Source: Typhlomys cinereus | Lineage: Eukaryota; Chordata; Mammalia; Rodentia; Platacanthomyidae | DNA: 64,000 nucleotides | NCBI GenBank assembly: GCA_023101885.1 | Contig: JALPQD010000075.1 | Span: 4,902,630-4,966,629, forward strand | Reading direction: 5' to 3' | Part shown: positions 1 to 11,903 of the stretch, one piece after another | How the letters are laid out: each line of letters begins with the position of its first letter | How positions within the stretch are numbered: position 1 is the stretch's first letter | Notes under the pieces: generated by a model | Database searches by the model: none | What the model saw: the letters and a program-made list of their open reading frames with translations, nothing else | Told to the model about the DNA's origin: nothing | Made by a program: the position numbers and the translations under genes

Positions 1-2185
1 CACAGTTACATTCCAAAAGATAAAAGCAGACAGGAAAGTCAAAAATCTGCTCTCACCTGTGAGCTATTTCATTATCTTCCTGATGCCTTGCTCAAAAATT
101 AGCAATTAGTAATTGCACTCGGGCCAAATATAACTATCAAAAAAAAGGAGAAAAGCAAAAAAAGAACATAGAACTTAAAAATATAGAACCACTTTGAAAT
201 TGCTATGGAAATTCTCAAAGTGAAAACTTACATTTTAAACTCACATGTTCTATAATAAGTATGCAATTATGCAGTGTTCAATAATTGTCATGTTCTTTCA
301 TGCAAGAGCTTTCGCACACATAGTTTTAAATTGTGGCAGAGAAAAAAGAATTAAGAAAAAAACAAGAGACAAGGTTTCAGCAATTTTGCTTTGAGGATTT
401 TTGAAGGATAGAGTGTTTTCCATAGCATGGCGAAAAACCTGGGATTTGCTGTAACAGTCCTTTCAAATAGCCCATTCCACTGTGTGGACACCGTACCTGT
501 GTTCTGGAGGACAGAATCATGGAGGGATCACAACTGCTCCATTATCTAGAGCTAAATTTTGATCTTAGAAACACAGCAGTCACTGGAGTCTTTGTAGAGT
601 ACGTTTGCTCTTGCAATCTTTCTACCAGAGGGAAAGAATGACATGCATTTCCCTCAGGTCTTGGTCGTTTCAGTACAGACTATGCTTCGCAGCCACTAAT
701 TGACATCAACAATACCTCTGTCCTCCAGTAGGAAAACATCTTCTTTTCCTTATTAAACAATTGCTGAGACTATTTCAAAAATTGAGCTCCCCGTGAATCA
801 ACAAATAGATGATGTATACTGAGTGATGCATCTGTTTTTCCAAGGTTGGATTTTACTTCCTAAAGTAAACTTGCTATTCATATCTATGATTAAAATATCC
901 CTTATGATAGTGATTCAAATTACACAAAATTTCAGAAAGAAAATTCCTGACTTAGCACAAACACAATCTAGTATATAGACCCATATAAATTCAATCAAAT
1001 CACGTTAAGGGCACCTTACTCCACATACACATTTTTGTGCATTCTATATAAGACTTCTTCTAGGGTCCCTTTCATTATTGTGAATTATTGCCAGCAAAAA
1101 AAATGCTAACTCATGAAGTTCCATGTATAGAAATGCTAGTTATGTTAAATAAATTGATCCCACTCCACTCAAAAGGCCTGCTGTTATTTTTCTGTGTCTT
1201 CCATTTTAAGACTTCTGGCTTAAATTTGCAGGATTGATAGCGAAGTTGATAACACAGTTTCCATGTCAGCGTCTTTTATTCTACTCGTGTTCAGGAGTCA
1301 AAAGTTCCTAGTCCTGAGAAAAATGTGACCATGTTACCATTTAATCCTTAATAAAAAACAACTCAGGAATGTTCTCTTTCCAACGTAGTTTGACTGAAGG
1401 GAAGAAATGTAACCAGAGAGGCAAGCATTCCTAGTGACTGTTGGCAAGCTTGCCTTTCCCAGCACAGCAGACTGCTCATTCATTCACCAGACTGTTTCCA
1501 ACAATTGTTAACTTGAGATGAAACTAAAAAGAAAAAGGAGGTTTTATTTATGAAAGTGATTATTTGCTCAGTAAACACCATGAAACTTAATTGTACTGTT
1601 TTTAATTATCTAAGAAATATTTATTCCTTGATTTGGGGAGTTAATTCTCTAGTAGAATGAATAAAACATTATTTTCCAAGATTTGTTTATTTGATATGTT
1701 TTTTAAAACACCTTTTAAACATCTCCTGTGCTAAACCGAAGGAAAACAGAACTGATAAGGAAACACTCATTAGTCAGGAGTTCTGTGCAGATGAGTCTTA
1801 GGCCTTCAGCTCACCCTTGCCATCTATGTAACGACATGTCTTAAAACATTTCTAAAACTCAGATTCTCCTGTTATTCAATAAATGCCATATTCTTCCCTC
1901 TCCAAATTTTCATAAGATTTTGCACAAGTAGCTCTTCACCCGGAGTAACCAGTGTGACCAGAGGGAAGAGAAAAGCAAATAACGCTAGTGAATTGATTGT
2001 TTTTTATTTCCCATTTCAATTTCATCCCACTGAAATCTTCCTGCAAATGAAACTGACAGGCTCCCATTAACAAGCAAATCTTGCTGTGGGGAGGGAAGAT
2101 TAGAAGCAGGATTGACAATGACATAGTAAGGTAAAAAGTGAAATGGACAAAACCTTGATGTCTGACAATCAAAAATCCTGACTAT
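1..2185. other. AT-rich unique-looking DNA without recognised features
   Basis: No open frame of convincing length, no RNA gene and no repeat family that I recognise. The stretch is AT-rich with scattered short A and T runs. The only frames here are under 80 codons and lack any recognisable domain. It may hold old decayed repeats or conserved non-coding elements that cannot be seen without alignment. Confidence 0.5.
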
Positions 2186-2452
2186 GGGATCAGAGAGATG
2201 GTTCAGAGGTTAAACCTCTGCCTCATAAGCAGAAAGTTCTGAGTTTGGATCCTGGGTCCCACATAAAACGTTAGACACAAATGATGGCGGCCTGCACTTC
2301 TGGTCCTGGTGGGCAGAGCCTGGAAAACTCCAGAGCAAAGCAAATAGGAGGTAGAAACAATCCAGAGTGATTCCTGAAGTCACCCTTGGGCCTCTGATAC
2401 ACAGGCACACACAGACACACCTGCAAAAATAATAAAATAAAATTTTAAAAAA
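2186..2452 (+). mobile_element. B2-superfamily (Dip-like) SINE, older subfamily
   Basis: The tRNA-derived head (GAGAGATGGTTCAGAGGTTA, then CTGAGTTTGGATCC) is followed by the SINE body shared by many copies in this window (GGCGGCCTGCACTTCTGG, GGGCAGAGCCTGG, TCCTGAAGTCACCCTTGG). It ends in a CA-rich stretch and AATAAAATAAAATTTT, the poly(A)-signal plus T-run tail of T+ SINEs. AAAAATCCTG at 2171-2180 recurs at 2468-2477, just before the U6 pseudogene, and is the probable target duplication. Confidence 0.85.
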
Positions 2453-2476
2453 GAGATTTGTGTTAAAAAAAATCCT

Positions 2477-2578
2477 GTGCTCGCTTAGGCAGCATATATA
2501 CTAAAATTGGAACGATACAGAGAAGCATGGCCCCTGTGTAAAAATGATGGCAAATTCATGAAGTGCTCCATATTTTTT
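2477..2578 (+). pseudogene. U6 spliceosomal snRNA retropseudogene
   Basis: The stretch matches U6 snRNA almost end to end. It starts GTGCTCGCTT, keeps the ACAGAG box and the CATGGCCCCTG segment, and ends CCATATTTTTT. About five bases (the ATTAG between AGAAG and CATGG) are missing, and several C-to-T or G-to-A type changes are present (for example TGTGTAAAAATGATGG for the normal TGCGCAAGGATGAC region). An A-rich tail follows. There is no sign of a U6 promoter (PSE or TATA) upstream, because a SINE tail lies directly there, so this is a dead retrocopy. Confidence 0.93.
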
Positions 2579-2599
2579 AAGAAAGAAAAAACAGATTCT

Positions 2600-3840
2600 G
2601 ACTATGACCTCATTGAGTACCCTAGAGTTTCCTGATGATCTCTCTCTGTCTATGTAAACAGTCATGGACAATCATTTGTGCATTATGAACTTTGATGCCT
2701 TTTTTAATTGAGAGAAAGCAGCATCTGAACAAAGGAATTAATATGTACAACTTAATTGTCCAGAACATCCCATAGAGTAAAAGCCTTTGCCAAATTGGGG
2801 CTAGGCCGTAGCCTGCTTTAGACTTCCAGGACTCCCCTTAGGCACAGATGAACCAAAATGGACTTTCTATGGAGTCTGAATACATTCCCAGATTCACAGA
2901 CTTAATATGACAAGATGGTGATGCTCCCCTCGTTCACTGAGGTGCCAAAAGCTTAACACCCAGGAGCTCTGGTTATTTGCCATGAGAGGGTCTTCCAGAT
3001 TCAATACCACCATGGTCCCTCCCCTGCTGAGATATCCTATCATCCTCTCTCATGCCCTCTGAAACCTCCACCCTACCTACAGCGAGGCCTTTGTTGCTGC
3101 TCTGACCCCTTGACTCTGGCATCAAGCTACGAAAATGATTTAAAAAAAGAGTCCTTTTTCCTTTGCATGGTACTCGTGCTATGAATACTTTAGATTGGTG
3201 GGAGAAGGGAGGAGACAAAGTGAGTGTTAAATTAGGAAGTCTCCATTGAGGGCATGCTTCAGGACCCATCCCCCCAAGGCCTGGAGGCAGACCCTGAAGT
3301 TCATCGGTCACACATTGAACAAATACTTGTCTTTTCTGCATCTCAATCTTTTCATCTTGAAACAACCTTAATTAAGGAAGAAAGAAATGATTATTGAGGA
3401 CAACTGCTTAGCACAGCACATACACAACAAAGATCAGCTCTGAAGAATTGTCATGGGGCAGTACAGAGCAGAAAAGCAGAGGATTTTAAGTATCCTAGCT
3501 AGCAAAAAACACTTCAAATATTTGTCAAGAAGAATTCCGAATTGAAAATTCTTTTTTTATATAAAATTCTTAGCTGTAGGGAAAGCAAAACAAGCATACA
3601 TTTCTTCAACACGTTTTTCCCAGACATTGTATTAGCTCCTCTGTGATTTCATTCTGCCCACCAAAATCCCCACTTATGAAGCATGACTCCACAGCAATAA
3701 AAACAACCTAAGAATCTTCACGCCACTTTCACAAAACTACCCAGATCATCTGAGGCAAGCAGAATCAAAACCTGGATAATCCCACTTCCAATGTCAGTTT
3801 CTCTTTTTTTTTCATCAAAACAGGATTCCTGACCGGTGGA
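2600..3840. other. Unique-looking DNA, nothing recognised
   Basis: There is a minus-strand open frame of 130 codons at 2973-3365, but it has low-information composition, no domain I recognise and no supporting splice or promoter context. I see no repeat family. This is probably non-coding. Confidence 0.45.
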
Positions 3841-3863
3841 CCTGTTAAGTTTGTATGAGCGGA

Positions 3864-3910
<47 letters not shown>
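3838..3910 (+). repeat. L1 3' terminal fragment with (AAT)n tail
   Basis: The short motif CTGTTAAGTTTGTATGAGC just before the tail resembles the 3' terminus of the L1 copies in this window (compare TATTAAGCTTGTATGATT at 60561). It runs straight into about 14 AAT units (3865-3907). This is a very short L1 3' end whose tail expanded into a trinucleotide microsatellite. Confidence 0.6.
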
Positions 3911-4224
3911 GCTTTAAAAAACAAAAAAAAGGATTCCTTTGAAATATATTCATGAACACTTTTGACCATTTGTGACAGTTCAAATGAATTGGCATGCCTG
4001 GTGTGAAGGGAGGTCAGCATAAGTTACCCTGAATCACTTGTCAGAGTCACTTAGTTTCAGCAAAGAATGTACAACAATCAACATCCCAACCAGTGAAGAG
4101 CTTGTCCATTTTTGTCATTACTAATGCCATCAGCTATCTAGCTTAAGTACTCTGGCCTCTACTGCTTACAAAAAAATATCCTTTCCAAAATTGGTAAGAA
4201 GAGCATTAAAAAAGCAAACCTTTG

Positions 4225-4433
4225 CGATCAGAGAGATGGGTCAAGCCTTTGCCTTGCAAGCAAAAGGGCCTGAGTTCAGATCCAGATCCCACATAAAAAC
4301 ATTGGGCAAAAATGGTGATGGCCTGTACTTCAAGCCTGGGAAAGTGGATTTTGGGAAACACCAGAGCAAAGCAATAAGGAGGCCAATTCCCAAAGTCACC
4401 CTTGGGTCTCCATGGACACACACAGTGCCCTCT

Positions 4434-4483
<50 letters not shown>

Positions 4484-5000
4484 TACACACACGCACACAT
4501 GCACACACGCACACACGCACACATGTACACACACAATAACCTACTGTCATAGTTAGGCACAGGTGCCAACTTGACATTTGAGGGTTTGGGCTCTGGACAC
4601 ATTTGTAAAGAATTCGTAGTTAAGTTAAGCCCAAACAGAGCAAACCTGCAAGAGATTGTCTAGTTGATGAGGAAGGTCCAGCCTATGGTGGGTAAGATTA
4701 GGCCCTAGAATAAAATACAGAAAGCTGGTTGTCAGAGTCGGCATCCTTATGCACACCTGACCAGATATGCTGGTCTAGTAAATAAGGATCATCCCTCTCT
4801 CAGCCATTACGTAGAGATGGTGTGGCCAGTTCCCTCGGCCCTGGTGTTGGTGTGAGCTTTCCTGTAAGGTGGACTGAGAACTGTAGCCAGACATCATAAG
4901 AGAAAATAAACCCCTGGTTTCCTTAAGCCACTTGATAGTGATTTTGTCAGCAGCCATGCAGGCTAAGTGCAACACCTACACACATGCAAAAACAAAAAAA
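4225..5000 (+). mobile_element. B2-superfamily SINE split by a solo LTR
   Basis: The SINE body runs from the head GATCAGAGAGATGGGTCAAG to a long (CA)n/(GCACACA)n tail ending at 4544. The tail resumes after the LTR at 4975 (ACACATGCAAAAACAAAAAA). A target duplication brackets the whole unit: AAGCAAACCTTTG (about 4212-4224) and AAACAAATCTTTG (5002-5014). The SINE was therefore in place before the LTR element landed in its tail. Confidence 0.85.
4545..4974 (+). mobile_element. Solo LTR, MaLR-like family (430 bp)
   Basis: The LTR starts TGTCATAGTTAGGCACAGG and ends AGTGCAACA. It is flanked by a perfect 5-bp target duplication, CCTAC, at 4540-4544 and 4975-4979. It is collinear with the two LTRs of the complete element at 30217-32222 (shared TTGAGGGTTTG, CAGTTCCCTCGGCCCTGGTG, AACTGTAGCCAGAC, CATGCAGG). 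A 5-bp duplication is what ERVL/MaLR elements make. The internal region was lost by LTR-LTR recombination. Confidence 0.9.
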
Positions 5001-5014
5001 GAAACAAATCTTTG

Positions 5015-6029
5015 TTTTATTTTTTTACAAGAAGGAAACTTTACAGGTGTCTGTGCCCACAGATTCAGGGGTGAGCCTTAGTGCACCTGAAAGCAAGGCT
5101 GACCAGCAGCTGCTCTGGGGTTGATATTTCACTATTACATTGCAACTTCCCATCTGAAGCTTTCTAAGAGCGTTATACCTTCACAAATAATCTGATGTCT
5201 CTATGGTCAATATGCTTTCTTTTCTAAATGAATAAAAAATGCTGCTTGAATACACCAGGGGAAAGGCATAGTGGTCCTGCTGCCTCAGAGCTGGATGCGC
5301 CTGCCCCTGACAACAGCTGTACTTTTATATATAACGTCAAAGCTCTTACCACATCACAGCATAATTATTAATTCATACATCCTTCTTTCCTAATAGCTAG
5401 TGGACAAATGGGTGGTAGAGACAATGACTAATTCATTTTGAAGTAGTATCAATTCAGTAACCAGCTAATGGGCACATCCTCCTGACAGGGTCCTGAGCTA
5501 GATGGTCAGGCTATGAAGACAAATAACATGCAGCACTGGTCCTGGGGTGTTGTGGACAGGTGGAGACAGACACATCGATAAAATGTGGGAGAAAGTATGA
5601 AGGATAATCAGCCAGAACACCTTGAGAGTGTAAGCAGACCCAAATACAACCTGGGGGGACGGGGCAAAGAGCATTCCCAAAGGTTAAGGCTAAACCTGTG
5701 TGTCTGTAGGCCTCCCCCAGAGAGTAGCAAACAGTGAGCACTCAATCAATTTACTATGTAAGGCAAGGAGAAGGGGAGGGAGAAAAGAAGACACATTTGC
5801 AGCATTGAACTAAGGAGCCATTTTTATTTCCACTAAAAAAGCTGATGTGCATAATTTGACTACTTCACTGCATTTGTTAAATTGCTACCTGTGTTTTCAT
5901 GCTTTAGGAGACCTGAGCCCATACTAATGCAGGGTCCAGACAAGCCATGAGGTGGGAGGGAGAGAGAAAGAAGAGGGCAGGGACAACCATTCATATTTGT
6001 AAAACTAGAAGAAAAAAAAAACTGTGCCT
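5015..6029. other. Unique-looking DNA, nothing recognised
   Basis: I see no repeat, RNA gene or credible coding region. The open frames near 5498-5741 are two overlapping minus-strand frames with no family resemblance. Confidence 0.45.
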
Positions 6030-6312
6030 GGGCTGGAGAGATGGCTTAGGGGTTAAGACTCTGCCTGGCAAGCAGAAAGTCCTGAGTTTGGATACCAGGT
6101 CTCTTGGTAAAAATACAAGATGGAAAAACCTGTACTTCCAGCCCTGGTGGGCAGAGCCTGGGAAATTCCAGAAGAAAGCAAATAGGAGGTAGAAGCAATC
6201 TAGGATGATTCCTGAAATCGCTCTTGGTTCTCCACAGGGACACACAGTGCCCTCTGATACACATACACACACACTCTCTCACACACACACAAGGAAAAAA
6301 GAAAGAAAGAAA
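6030..6312 (+). mobile_element. B2-superfamily SINE, older subfamily
   Basis: A nearly complete copy. The head is GGCTGGAGAGATGGCTTAGG, box B is CCTGAGTTTGGATACC, the body contains CAGCCCTGGTGGGCAGAGCC and GGAGGTAGAAGCAATC, and it ends with CACAGGGACACACAGTGCCC, a CA run and A/G-rich tail (AAGAAAGAAAGAAAAG). It lies in unique DNA. Confidence 0.88.
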
Positions 6313-6315
6313 AGA

Positions 6316-8397
6316 ACCTGGTCCTAATCTTGGTTGTCAGGCTCTTTCATAGCATAATCCATGTTAAAAAAATGTTTCTGTAGCTGATAAGCTTGAAGTG
6401 CTATCTCAAAGTCAGCTAGTTACCCCAGTGTACAAGCACAGCATGAAGCCATTTATAATCCACCAGTGCTCAGAGGGCACCAGTTGAGGAGTGTACCCTA
6501 AGTTAGCATTCTCCCATTGCCATTCTTGCAGATGAGCCACCATTTTTATATTTCCTCCCATCATACTGCTAAGCGAAAGATCTCAGAACCAGAAGTAAGT
6601 CACTTATGTCCTACTCTAACAAAAATCACAAGAATATTAAATGCAGCACATGGTCAGGTAGCTACAGAGAAGAGAATCTCATGTACAACAATTCAAAACA
6701 ACAATTATCATAAACCTCTGCCAAAACGACAGCTTTACACAAAGGCCACAGAACCTTACACAAAAAAGTTTCTGCAAGGATATTTGCTCAACAGCTTCTG
6801 GTCCAACCTAAGATAGCACCACAGCCAATAACCATCACTTCAAAATAACTAACATGGTCACCCCCACTTTGATACTGAGCCTCCCTTTACCTCAGCCTCT
6901 TTGAATGCACACTTTCTATTGCATATAGACTTACACTCAGAAAGCTTACTAATCCCTAGAGAATGAAGAAGTTGTTATTTAAGTTCACACCTTCAATCTG
7001 CAAAAAGGTTGAATTGTCCTAGTCTAAAGGTGATCCTCCATCAACTCTATTTCCTTCTAAAAGGTATCCCAACTACTTTCTTCATTTCATTACAGTACTA
7101 AACCTGCAATAATTCACTTCATTTTATTGGCTAAATTTCTTTCCTAAATCTTATGCAAGGGAGACGCTGCTTTGGAAAATGAAAATTATCCTGTAAAAGG
7201 CTAATCACTCTCAATTTTCTTGGGGGGACAGAAAAACCAATAAAACACATAATATCAAGTGGCAAAGTGTTTTGAGGGGAAAAAAATAAAAGGAGACAAG
7301 GAGAAAGACAATCATGATAGCTACTATTCTAAACAAATGATCTCTGTAAGACGTTTTGAAGGGTGATGCTTGAGCCAAATTCAGTTTTCAAAGCTCAGGG
7401 ACAAGCTATGTTCATTTATAGGAGAATATAATTCCAGAGAAAAAGTTTAAGTGTCCTTGTATGAAAACATGATGTCTGTGTTCTGAAAGAAGTCAATACA
7501 GTTGGAAGTCAGTGGGCAAAAGAGAGTATTGGGAGTTGGAAGCTAGAGACAGAAGTTGTTATGCAGGGCTTTCAATGCAATAAGATGCTGTTCAACATGT
7601 GTTTGAAAGTGCCAGGAAGATAGTGATAAAAATCATTTTACTACTTTAAGTAATTCAGACGATGGAAGTAACAGTTGAAGCAGAAGTCCAAGATGTAGTT
7701 AGTGGTCCAGATAAGAGACAACAGTGATTAGGCTGAACAGTATAGCCAGAGAAAATAAATGCTGGGTTTGGAATATACTCATATAAAATGTTATAATGTG
7801 CTGAATATTTGGATGTAGTATATGAGTTAAAGTAGTAGGTGTATGAAATAAAATTGGATCAATCAATTCAAGGTGTTTATGCTAAGAGACTACATGAGCA
7901 TACTCACAGAGCACAAGAATGGCCATCTTATTCTATACTGGAAGCAACACCTGAATGTGTATTTTGAGAGACAGGGATGGTGGCACGAAAGGTAGAGGAG
8001 ACATGGGATGACTAGAGGACATCACCAGAGGGAGGATGCCGAGTCCCTCTCCTACTCGGGAACCCTATCCTCAAGTTTTTATTGTTTCTTCCAGGCAGTG
8101 GCGGATCTTGTCTTTTTTGTGTCCTACTTTAGAAAGCTGTATACAATCTGGGAGGTCAGTAAACACCTGTGAAACTGAATGAGCAGCAGGAATGACTAGA
8201 ATCTCTCTCCAAGACTCTCAGTCCTCCCTACCAAGTCACCTGTTGTCCAGATTTCTGACTTTATCTGCATTATCAAACATCCATATTTACTTGCTCATAG
8301 GCTCCCTCAGCCCAGACGATTGTCCTCTCCCCCATCACACAAATGCGTCTTGGAAACCTCATGATTCAAGCCTCAGTTCCCACCTCACATCCTTCAA
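6316..8397. other. AT-rich unique-looking DNA
   Basis: Nothing I can assign. Frames of 99 codons (6517-6816) and 120 codons (8192-8554) are isolated and carry no recognisable domain. The second overlaps an LTR relic. Parts may be very old interspersed repeats. Confidence 0.4.
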
Positions 8398-8728
8398 GAG
8401 CAGTAGCTTCCCTTTCTGCAGCTGTGAGACAATACTCAAACACAACTTAAGGAACAAAGGGAGGTTTACTTGTCTTACAGTTTCATACGGAAGATACAGT
8501 CCATTGAGGCAGGAATCCCATAGCAGAAGGCTATGGGAATTGGAGGCAGTTTAGGTCACAGCAGGCATCATGGAGGTTAAGAAGCAAGCTGCAGACTACT
8601 AGTGTAAACAGGGCGGGGCTAACCAACCTCAAGGCCTCATGGGCCATGACCTACCCAAACACTGATGATTAGCCAAGGATTCAAACCGGTGAGGCTGTGG
8701 GAGGACAACTCATATTCTAGTCATGACA
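8398..8728 (-). mobile_element. MaLR-type LTR relic, antisense
   Basis: Read on the minus strand, this begins TGTCATGACTAG and ends with a block resembling the 3' end of rodent MaLR LTRs (in + orientation CTGTGAGACAATACTC, then AGGAACAAAGGGAGGTTTACTTG). The same 3' block is seen in sense at 18740-18860 (AAATCTCAC...TTGAGTATTGTCTCACAGC). Heavily mutated, so the family is not certain. Confidence 0.55.
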
Positions 8729-9121
8729 GTACCACATCCCCTGCCTTTTGCTTCATGATCTGCTACATGTGGAAAAATGTTTCTCAGAGCCTTCTGTGGA
8801 CTAGAGTTTGGTTCCCTAAATTATCAAGTCCAGAACAGCACGTACTTTCTCTTCTTTTTTGTATTCATTTTTCCTAGCCAGAAATTTTCAAAACTTATTT
8901 GTACTTGTACCACAACTTATCACTGAATTCAATTAAAATGAATTTAAAACAGGCAGGGAAAAAAATCTTTCCAAGCCAGACACAGTACGTATATTACTTG
9001 TACTTTCAAACTATTTTCCTTTGAGAACAAATCTGAAATCACAAATTGCTTCCTAATGAACATTCTGTCTTTCAGAGATGGAAAGTTCCAACTTTGTCCT
9101 TGATCACAGTATATCTCAGCA

Positions 9122-9457
9122 ATGAGTTGAATGTTTGTGTCTTTACCCCCAGTAACTGTACATTAAGTTCTAACAGCCAGTACAACAGTTTCATAAGGTT
9201 GGGCTACTGAGAGATTATTAGTTCATGAGAATACAGCACTGATGAATGAGATTCGTGTCTGTAACAGAAACTGCAGAGACCTCCTTTGTGTATTTTCTGT
9301 CATGACTGCATCTGAGACTTTAGGAGTCCACAAACCAGAAGACATCTACACTAGAACACAACCATGCTGGAACCCTAAATGGCATAGAGTAAATTTATGT
9401 TACTTATAAAGCTTCTAGTTTTTAGTTTTTGGTATACCAACCAAAACAACTAAGACA
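9122..9457 (+). mobile_element. Ancient MaLR (MST/MLT1-like) LTR
   Basis: The order of blocks matches the old mammalian MST/MLT1 LTRs: GTTGAATGTTTGTGTC, TAAGTTCTAACAGCCAG, TTAGTTCATGAGAA, a splayed middle, and the terminus CCAACCAAAACAACTAAGACA. High divergence indicates an insertion predating rodent radiation. Confidence 0.6.
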
Positions 9458-9589
9458 ATGTTGTAAAACTACATGCCTGTCTCCTTCCCCCAAATACCAC
9501 TGAGTTCCACCATGCTCAACCACCAAAAAAATCTTTGCAACTCTGCATAACCTCTTCTTCTGACTAGAACACCCTTCCTTCCCAGGAGA

Positions 9590-9705
9590 CTTGACTGGAG
9601 GAGGGATAGGAAGAAAGAGATGAGAGACACAGAGGGAAAAGTAAAGTTTTATATACATGCATGAAGTTGTCAAAGAGCATAATCCATCAATAGAGAAAAT
9701 TGGGA
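9590..9705 (+). repeat. L1 3' terminal fragment
   Basis: A purine-rich stretch (GGAGGAGGGATAGGAAGAAAG) followed by ATGCATGAAGTTGTCAAAGAG...CATCAATAGAGAAAA. The same terminal pattern (TAAAATTGTCAAAAAACAAA...CATCAATAAAGAAAA) appears at 19280-19330, so both are 3' ends of one L1 subfamily. Confidence 0.5.
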
Positions 9706-9709
9706 ACTG

Positions 9710-10424
9710 GGGAGGAGTATACAGTCCCCCACCTTGGTTTTTCAGTCCCCTCCTTACCTAGGTTTTTCAGATTTAACTTCAGAGGCACCCAAGATATGAG
9801 AAACTCTCTGTCTTCCTGGAGCACAATATCTGCTGTTTCTTAAACACCTTCTATCCTAATGCATCACACGCCTATCTTGAGTCCGTTCCCCATCTATCAC
9901 TGTGACTCCCTCTAGAACAAGTTCTATCCTGATGGTTTTTGTAGTCTCAAAACTTACTATTGAATAAGAAAAAAATCAGTGCTTAATAAATTACTATTAA
10001 GGAAATGAACCCAGAAAAGCTCAGTTTGCAGCTATATGTTACATTTTCTTATTTCAAGGATGTATTTTAATTGTTTCCTGCATCTGGAGCCATAGGCATG
10101 TAGAGACCCCCCCCCCACCTCACTATACAAGCTTTAGTCCATCTAGCAGTGAACTACCATTTTCACTCATTAACTTGTCTGCTATTTTTAAAAATTTGTT
10201 TTGCCCTTTCAATTTCTGGTTATGTTATCCAGCTGCATAATGGCCTAATGGTAATCTGTCAGTGTTGTTCTAATGTAAATGATTTCTCATGGACAGTCTA
10301 GTTTGCATGTTTTCCTCAGTGGTGCCCAATGAGAGAATGAAGATGTTTTTCTGATAAAATAGATTACATAAAAATTTCCATGCATGCTGAATCCAAATAC
10401 TTCTGAATAATTATCCTTAAAACA
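9710..10424. other. Unique-looking DNA
   Basis: No gene, RNA or recognised repeat. A C9 run lies near 10110. Confidence 0.45.
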
Positions 10425-10630
10425 TAAGGAACATTTCCCTGCAAATCAAAACCACCCTGAGATATCATCTCACCCTGGTCAGGATGGCAAAAATCCACAA
10501 TACAAACAACACCAAATGCTGGAGAAGATGTGGAGAGAAAGGAATTCTTACATATTACTAGTGGGAATGAAGGCTTATACAACCATTCTGGAGGATCAGT
10601 CTGGTGAATTCTTTAAAAAGTTAAAGATTG

Positions 10631-10926
10631 GGGCTGGAGAGGTGGCTCAGGGGTTAAGCCTCTGCCTTGCAGGTGGAAAGTCCTGAGTTCAGATCCTAGA
10701 CCCCACATATAGACGCCGGGCAGAAGCGGGGGCAGCCTGCGTTTCTGGCCCTGATAGGGCGGAGCCTGTGAATCCCAGGACAGAGTAAACAAGGAGGAGG
10801 TGAAGGCGGTCCATGGTGGTTCCCGAATTTGTCCATGGTTCTACACACACACACATACATACACACACATACACACATGTGCACACACGCATACATGCAC
10901 AATTGAATAAATAATAATAAAAAAAT
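10631..10926 (+). mobile_element. B2-superfamily SINE, GC-rich subfamily, nested in L1
   Basis: The head is GGGCTGGAGAGGTGGCTCAG, with GCGGGGGCAGCCTGCGTTTC and GGTGAAGGCGGTCCATGGTG diagnostic of the GC-rich subfamily. The tail is (ACACAT)n then AATAAATAATAATAAAAA. The 10-bp target duplication TTAAAGATTG at 10621-10630 and 10927-10936 interrupts the L1 sequence exactly. Confidence 0.93.
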
Positions 10927-11903
10927 TTAAAGATTGAAATGCCATATAACCCTGCTATACCACTTCTGGGAATAATCCCCCAAAAGGTATCAATTCACTA
11001 CAGTGACACAAGTACAACCATGTTCATTGTTACACTATTTACAATAACAAAGTCATCGAATCAACCCAAATGCCCAACAGTTGATGAATGGATAAGGAAA
11101 ATGTGGTACATTTATACAATAGAATACTACTCAGCCATCAAAAAAGATGAATTAATGAAATTTGCCAGGAAATGGATGGAATTAGAAAAAATTATATTGA
11201 GTGAGTATCTCAGACAGAACGTTTAGATGCCATAAATAATCCTTAATAAGTGAATCTAGTTCCAAACCCATTTAATGATATATTCAAAGGGAAATCTCTG
11301 TAATGCCACTATAATCACAAAGGATTATAAACAGGAAGGAAGGGGAAAGAAGACCTCAAAAGAAAGGAGACAAATGAACACACTTCAGTAGAGAAATTAG
11401 ACCATGGTCATGTACTGCATGTAAGTAGCAAGACATCTGATGCAACTCACTCTCATTTCCCTTCCTGTTCACTTGGGACTGAACAGGTTTGATCTTCCTG
11501 GTCAGGGAGGGTATAGGGACTGGCAGTTAGATAGTAACTGGTAAACGGAAGATTGATCCCCCTCACTACTGTGTCCTATTCATATTCTTCCATCTACCTT
11601 TGAGTCTCTTCTTATACCAAGATCTTCATTTAAACAGTCTTTTATCTTTAGTTAGGAGATGACCTCGACACCCAATAAGGGTACAGCCAAGGGCAGTGCA
11701 GGAACAGCAAAACCTAAAACAACAACAAATCGTAATTCAGAACATCAAACCATAATTCAGAACAATATTCACCCAGAACAAGACCTGCCAAATCTCTCCG
11801 CATCCTAAAGCTCAGGGAACATTGCAGAGGAGGGGGCAACAAGATTGTAAGCGCCTAGTGATGGGGAGGACCAACTATATGCAAGATATTCCACACAAGT
11901 TAG

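Noticed and set aside
2477..2578. Functional U6 snRNA gene
   Set aside because: It has an internal deletion and substitutions, no upstream U6 promoter elements and an A-rich tail.
4191..4577. Overlapping frames rich in His-Thr or Cys-Val
   Set aside because: Translations of the (CA)n tail of a SINE. The same applies near 14057, 16314, 42558, 46921 and 53710.
10939..11226. 95-codon conserved-looking plus-strand frame
   Set aside because: It is the well-known L1 3'-terminal segment inside a truncated L1, not an independent gene.
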